Assembly (NCBI GenBank): GCA_030620925.1
Contig: JAUXIQ010000046.1
Location: 1 to 9,738 of the forward strand
Reading direction: 5' to 3'
DNA: 9,738 nt
DNA from: JAUXIQ01 sp030620925 [NCBI: Nitrospinota bacterium]
GTDB lineage: Bacteria; JAUXIQ01
In this document: positions 6,954 through 9,738 of the stretch, piece by piece
Layout of the letters: every line of letters begins with the position of its first letter
Position numbering within the stretch: position 1 is the stretch's first letter
The notes under the pieces: generated by a model
What the model was told of the DNA's origin: nothing
What the model saw: the letters and a program-made list of their open reading frames with translations, nothing else
Databases searched by the model: none
Translations under genes and position numbers: made by a program

Positions 6954-7020
6954 TACCGTCTCCTTTTCGATCTTTTTTAAGTTGCTGTCATTTGTAAACG
7001 AAAAGAGTTTTCATTGTGTG

Positions 7021-7035
7021 CCGCTCGCAGAGCGG
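7021..7035. other. Perfect 6-bp hairpin in the PHP/paralog 2 spacer
   Basis: CCGCTC and GAGCGG flank a GCA loop, just past the PHP stop codon on the minus strand. No T run follows in either direction (minus strand continues CACACAATG), so it is not a classical terminator. It could be a partial terminator or an RNA-stabilising element that lowers expression of the downstream genes relative to the PHP gene. Confidence 0.35.
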
Positions 7036-7041
7036 TTAAAT

Positions 7042-7689
7042 TTAAGATTTCGTTTCCGCCAGCCATAACGCCCGGAAGTTGCCGCTCTTCAGAGAGTCTA
7101 TAAGGTCGGAGTTGTCCTTGATTTCGACTTCGAAATGCGTGAGGCAGGCGGCGAACTCCCTCAAATAATGAGCGTCGCTGCCGCCGATTCCTCGAAATCT
7201 GCCGTTGTGCAGTGCCATGAAAGCCAGCGCCCTTTCGTTTTCCTTCCTGGAGTTGGTGCCGTTGAGGCTTTCTATGATATTGATGCTGTTCAGGTGGTCG
7301 AGAGCCATGCCGAAACTGTTTGCCGAGTAGCGGAAGGGATGGGTGGGAACGATAACGCCCCCCATAGACTCTATCTTCTCTATCCTGTCATTACCGCGCA
7401 GGTCATACTTCGTCTTCATATACTCTTTATAGTGCTCCTCGGTATCAAGGATTATGAGAGCGTGTCCGTAATAGAGGCTGTCTTCCATGATGGTGAGCAC
7501 GGTGAGGCCGCTTTCTTCCAGCAGTTTTTGATCGGGTATGGGCTCTTTGTAGCGGTCGTGCTCGGAGATACATATGCCGTCTATCTGATAACCTTCCTCT
7601 TTCAATTCCACTGCTTGTTTCATATAGTCGTTGAGGGTTGCAGAGGAATCCCAGGAGCCCTCTGCGTGCACGTGCATGTCAATGTACAT
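7042..7689 (-). CDS. PHP-domain metal-dependent phosphoesterase
   Basis: A 215-residue PHP (polymerase and histidinol phosphatase) domain protein, close to the size of stand-alone members. The four PHP motifs are in order: DMHVHAEGSWDSSAT with His6 and His8, ISEHD with Glu43-His44-Asp45, HPFRY with His117, and GGSDAH with Asp172 and His174. Candidate intermediate ligands are Glu69 and His76 (SLYYGHALI). This set binds two or three metal ions and cleaves phosphoesters; relatives include the YciV/RNase AM nucleotidases and many of unknown substrate. No DNA polymerase part is attached. GAGGA lies about 13 nt before the ATG, a rather long spacing. It is the first gene of the minus-strand cluster, directly behind the best promoter in the window. 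Together with the HD protein it gives the operon two separate phosphohydrolases. Confidence 0.88.
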   Translation of the reverse strand: MYIDMHVHAEGSWDSSATLNDYMKQAVELKEEGYQIDGICISEHDRYKEPIPDQKLLEESGLTVLTIMEDSLYYGHALIILDTEEHYKEYMKTKYDLRGNDRIEKIESMGGVIVPTHPFRYSANSFGMALDHLNSINIIESLNGTNSRKENERALAFMALHNGRFRGIGGSDAHYLREFAACLTHFEVEIKDNSDLIDSLKSGNFRALWLAETKS

Positions 7690-7715
7690 GGGTTTGTTCC
7701 GTCCTCTTGCATCTT

Positions 7716-7747
7716 TTGCGATTCCAGCGTAAGTTTAGGTGTAAAAT
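7716..7747 (+). promoter_or_regulatory. Tentative promoter for the ADP-ribosylglycohydrolase gene
   Basis: TAAAAT at 7742-7747 matches the -10 consensus at five of six positions. The only reasonable -35 upstream, TTGCGA at 7716-7721, is 20 bp away, longer than the ideal 17. If used, it would overlap the leader of the divergent operon, so the two transcription units would interfere with each other. Weakly supported. Confidence 0.27.
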
Positions 7748-7759
7748 CTCCTTATGCTA

Positions 7760-7788
7760 ATACTAATTTAAATTCCACGCCGTTTCAA
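7760..7788 (-). promoter_or_regulatory. Sigma-70-like promoter of the eight-gene minus-strand operon
   Basis: Minus-strand TTGAAA (7788-7783) and TAGTAT (7765-7760) are spaced by exactly 17 bp in an AT-rich patch. They match the -35 box at five of six and the -10 box at four of six positions. Transcription would start near 7753, giving a leader of about 64 nt before the PHP ATG. It lies in the only divergent spacer of the window, where a promoter is required. Confidence 0.6.
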
Positions 7789-7807
7789 TAGAAATAGGGA
7801 TTGGGCC

Positions 7808-8785
7808 ATGAACGGGGCGAATATCGAGCAGCGTTTTGTGGGAACCATAGTGGGTGCGGCGGTGGGGGACGCATTGGGCGCACCCTTCGAGGGCTGGTCG
7901 GCGGCGGCCATGAAAGACGTGCCCGATCTGTTTGATGGATACAGGAGGATCGGCGCGTACCCCTCAGGGCAAGACACTGATGATACGCAGCTCACCCTGG
8001 CCCTGGCGGAATCGCTGATAAATCGGCGGGGAGTTGACGGAGCGGATATAGCGGAGAAATACGCTGACCTGTGGCGCACGGAGACCATCGTGGGGCAGGG
8101 GGCGAGCTGCCACGAAGCGATGATGAAGCTTATAAGCGGGCGGTCTGATTGGACTCAGTGCGGCACCGAGGAGGGCAGGGCGGGGAACGGTACGGCCATG
8201 CGGGTGAGCCCCATCGGTCTCTGGGACTGCGATAGCCGGGAGGATATCCCCCGCCATGCCGAGGTATCCAGCATAATTACCCATAAAGACCCCAGGGCCA
8301 CCGCGGGGGCCATAGCAGTGGCGGCGGCAGTGGCTTACTGCATCAATTACGACGGATTTTTAGTGAGGGATTTTCTTCACAGGATAAGTGCGCTGGTAGA
8401 ACCCTATAGTGAGGAGTTCGCGGGGCATTTAGTGGAGCTGGGGGAGTGGATGAAATTAAATAATGAGGAAGATGCGCTCTACAGGATCGCCGCAGCCGGT
8501 TGGCGGAGACCAGAAGACCGCCTGGATTATATAACCCCCTTCGTTATCCCCACCGTGCTTATGGCTCTATACGCATTCATGAGAAGCCCGGACGATTATT
8601 GCCGCAGCGTGGAGAGGGCGATTCGGGCCGGAGGCGACGTCGATACCACGGGGGCCATCACCGGGGCCATCAGCGGCGCTTTCAATGGCATAGAAGCCAT
8701 CCCCGCTCACCTGGTCTCAGGACTGAAGGACAGCGAATACATAAAAGGTGTTGCCACCCGTCTGTTCGAAGCGAAACAAGGATAA
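7808..8785 (+). CDS. ADP-ribosylglycohydrolase family protein (DraG/ARH type)
   Basis: A 325-residue member of the ADP-ribosylglycohydrolase family (PF03747), cytoplasmic enzymes that remove ADP-ribose from proteins, DNA or small molecules with two divalent metals. The N-terminus has the family start GTIVGAAVGDALGAPFEG (residues 12-29). Metal ligands Thr57-Asp58-Asp59 lie in QDTDDTQLTLALAESL. GNGTAMRVSPIGL is at 127-139, THKDPRATAGA at 158-168, and the second metal motif GGDVDTTGAITGA at 275-287, where Asp277 and Asp279 are the ligands and Val replaces the more common Thr. Length is normal. The ribosome site is weak (GGGATTGGGCC before the ATG). It is transcribed away from the operon and ends 2 bp before a strong palindrome. 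DraG proper controls nitrogenase, but no DraT or nif gene is visible, so that specific role is not supported. Confidence 0.92.
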   Translation: MNGANIEQRFVGTIVGAAVGDALGAPFEGWSAAAMKDVPDLFDGYRRIGAYPSGQDTDDTQLTLALAESLINRRGVDGADIAEKYADLWRTETIVGQGASCHEAMMKLISGRSDWTQCGTEEGRAGNGTAMRVSPIGLWDCDSREDIPRHAEVSSIITHKDPRATAGAIAVAAAVAYCINYDGFLVRDFLHRISALVEPYSEEFAGHLVELGEWMKLNNEEDALYRIAAAGWRRPEDRLDYITPFVIPTVLMALYAFMRSPDDYCRSVERAIRAGGDVDTTGAITGAISGAFNGIEAIPAHLVSGLKDSEYIKGVATRLFEAKQG

Positions 8786-8787
8786 TC

Positions 8788-8842
8788 GGGGGGAACCTTT
8801 CTGTAGAAAAGTTCCCCCCAAACCCCCTTCCAAAGACTTTTG
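8788..8842 (+). repeat. Palindromic intergenic repeat, copy R2
   Basis: GGGGGGAAC (8788-8796) and GTTCCCCCC (8811-8819) form a 9-bp stem, extended after one mismatch by TTT/AAA, with loop CTGTAG. The tail AAACCCCCTTCCAAAGACTT follows. It begins 2 bp after the stop of the ADP-ribosylglycohydrolase gene and probably ends its transcript. Confidence 0.8.
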
Positions 8843-8860
8843 TGAAAGGGGTTACATAGA

Positions 8861-8908
8861 AGTTTTGGGAGGGAGTTTGAGGGAACCCTTTTTCAAAAGG
8901 GTTCCCTC
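8861..8908 (-). repeat. Palindromic intergenic repeat, copy R3 (inverted)
   Basis: GAGGGAACCCTTTT (8879-8892) and AAAAGGGTTCCCTC (8895-8908) are perfect 14-bp complements around a TC dinucleotide, the most perfect palindrome in the window. The tail lies on its left (8861-8878), so the unit points toward R2 and reads out of the acyl-CoA dehydrogenase gene, whose stop is 5 bp away. Stem and tail match R1 read in reverse. On the minus strand it is the likely terminator of that gene. Confidence 0.82.
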
Positions 8909-8913
8909 AGCCA

Positions 8914-9738
8914 CTACAGCCCTATCTGTCGGGCGATGATGTTCTTCTGAATCTGGCTGGTGCCTCCACCGATGGGCGCCAGGACAGCGTTCCTCAGGTG
9001 GCGCTGCATGTCGAACTCGTTCATATAGCCATAGCCGCCCATGACCTGCATGCCCGTGAGGGCGGCCTTCTTGGTCATTTCACTGGCGAACAGTTTGGCC
9101 ATGGCGGCCTCCTTGGCGCAGGGCTGGTCTTCTTTCCTCAGCCAGGCCGCCCTGTAGACGAGCCAGCGGGCCGCTTCCAGCTCCGTGGCGACTTCCGCCA
9201 GCATGTGCTGCACGGCCTGAAACTTTCCTATAGGCTGCCCGAACTGGACGCGCTCCTTGGAATATTGGATTGCCTCTTCAAGGGTCAGCCTGCCCTCACC
9301 GACGTAACCGGCGCCGATGACGATCCGCTCCACGTTGAGGGTGGTGAACACCTGTTTCCATCCGTCGTGCAGTCGCTCCGGGCCTCCCAATATGGCGTCC
9401 TGGGGTACCACCACGTCTTCATAGACCAGCTCGCAGGAGGCGACGGCGCGTCCCCCGAACTTGTCCAGCGGCATGGCGGAGAAGCCTTTGTTTTTGGTAT
9501 CCACGAAGAAAATTGTCAGCCCTTTGTGTTTGGGGACGTTGGGGTCGGTGCGGGTTACGGTCATAACGTAGTCGGCCACGTGGGAGCCGGTGATGAACAT
9601 TTTATTGCCGTTGATGATGAAGTTGTCCCCGTCCTGCACGGCGCGGGTCTGCGTGTTTGCCGCGTCTGATCCGGCGTTGGGCTCGGTGAGCCCGAAGGCG
9701 AAGCGCAGCTCGCCTCTGGCGATGGCGGGCAGATAATG
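8914..9738 (-). CDS. Acyl-CoA dehydrogenase, C-terminal part (runs off the right edge)
   Basis: The frame is open to the window edge, giving 274 residues of an FAD-dependent acyl-CoA dehydrogenase; the GTG at 9639 is internal, because the conserved block FAFGLTEPNAGSDAANT lies upstream of it. Further family features are GNKMFITGSHVADY, the middle beta domain (DKFGGRAVASCELVYEDVVVP), and the C-terminal helical domain (KERVQFGQPIGKFQAVQHMLAE, GGYGYMNEFDMQRHLRNA). The usual catalytic Glu in the YEGT motif is Gly here (PIGGGTSQIQ, codon 8965-8967). A Glu lies in LNVERIVIGAG (codon 9328-9330), where long-chain and isovaleryl-CoA dehydrogenases carry their catalytic base. The enzyme is therefore probably active and of that subtype, oxidising acyl-CoA to 2-enoyl-CoA with electrons passed to ETF. 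It is convergent with the ADP-ribosylglycohydrolase gene and not part of the central operon. Confidence 0.93.
   Translation of the reverse strand, partial: HYLPAIARGELRFAFGLTEPNAGSDAANTQTRAVQDGDNFIINGNKMFITGSHVADYVMTVTRTDPNVPKHKGLTIFFVDTKNKGFSAMPLDKFGGRAVASCELVYEDVVVPQDAILGGPERLHDGWKQVFTTLNVERIVIGAGYVGEGRLTLEEAIQYSKERVQFGQPIGKFQAVQHMLAEVATELEAARWLVYRAAWLRKEDQPCAKEAAMAKLFASEMTKKAALTGMQVMGGYGYMNEFDMQRHLRNAVLAPIGGGTSQIQKNIIARQIGL

Noticed and set aside
7808-8785. Naming the ADP-ribosylglycohydrolase draG (nitrogenase control)
   Set aside because: The fold and metal motifs fit the wider family, but no draT or nif gene is present in the window, so the specific role is unsupported.
8788-8908. The repeats as a CRISPR array or attenuation leader
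   Set aside because: There are only two units, in inverted orientation, with no regular spacer, and they sit at gene ends rather than before a coding region.
8998-9669. A 223-codon plus-strand open frame opposite the acyl-CoA dehydrogenase
   Set aside because: It is antisense to a certain gene, and its His/Gly/Val-rich product has no recognisable motif.

Overview
The window looks like the chromosome of an anaerobic bacterium with a large acyl-CoA gene complement. A family III CoA-transferase, two MaoC-like hot-dog proteins, two nitronate-monooxygenase/FabK-type flavoproteins, an acyl-CoA dehydrogenase and a relic of a uroporphyrinogen-decarboxylase (URO-D)-like protein occur together. This mix recalls Chloroflexota of the Dehalococcoidia type or syntrophic Desulfobacterota; that placement is inferred from gene content, and no marker gene is present. 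Base composition is moderately GC-rich by eye, and genes use TAA, TAG and TGA stops under the standard code.

Left end (1-1140): gene wreckage. A large serine recombinase enters from the left edge and is broken by two frameshifts. It is cut off inside its zinc ribbon and joined directly to the last ~53 codons of a URO-D-like gene. A GAGGGAACC palindrome and about 180 bp of non-coding DNA follow.

Centre (1141-7689): eight minus-strand genes, read right to left: PHP-domain phosphoesterase, nitronate monooxygenase-like protein, CaiB/BaiF CoA-transferase, HD-domain hydrolase, a second nitronate monooxygenase-like paralog, MaoC_N-type hot-dog protein, MaoC-type hot-dog protein, and a metallo-beta-lactamase (MBL)-fold hydrolase. 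Gaps shrink from 88 bp to a 4-bp ATGA overlap, so at least the last four genes, and perhaps all eight, form an operon. A good sigma-70-like promoter precedes the PHP gene and a weaker one precedes the HD gene. Together the set suggests activation of an organic acid to its CoA thioester, flavin-dependent chemistry and acyl-CoA handling. The substrate cannot be read from sequence. The MBL gene carries an in-frame TAA, and both hot-dog proteins appear to lack the usual Asp/His hydratase dyad.

Right end (7690-9738): an ADP-ribosylglycohydrolase gene diverges from the operon. It converges on an acyl-CoA dehydrogenase gene that runs off the right edge. A ~120-bp composite palindrome, built from two head-to-head copies of the repeat also found at 913, lies between them.

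No tRNA, rRNA, CRISPR array or intact mobile element was seen. The most notable points are the recombinase/URO-D chimera, the nonsense-interrupted MBL gene, the catalytic-residue changes in the hot-dog pair, and the palindromic repeat family.
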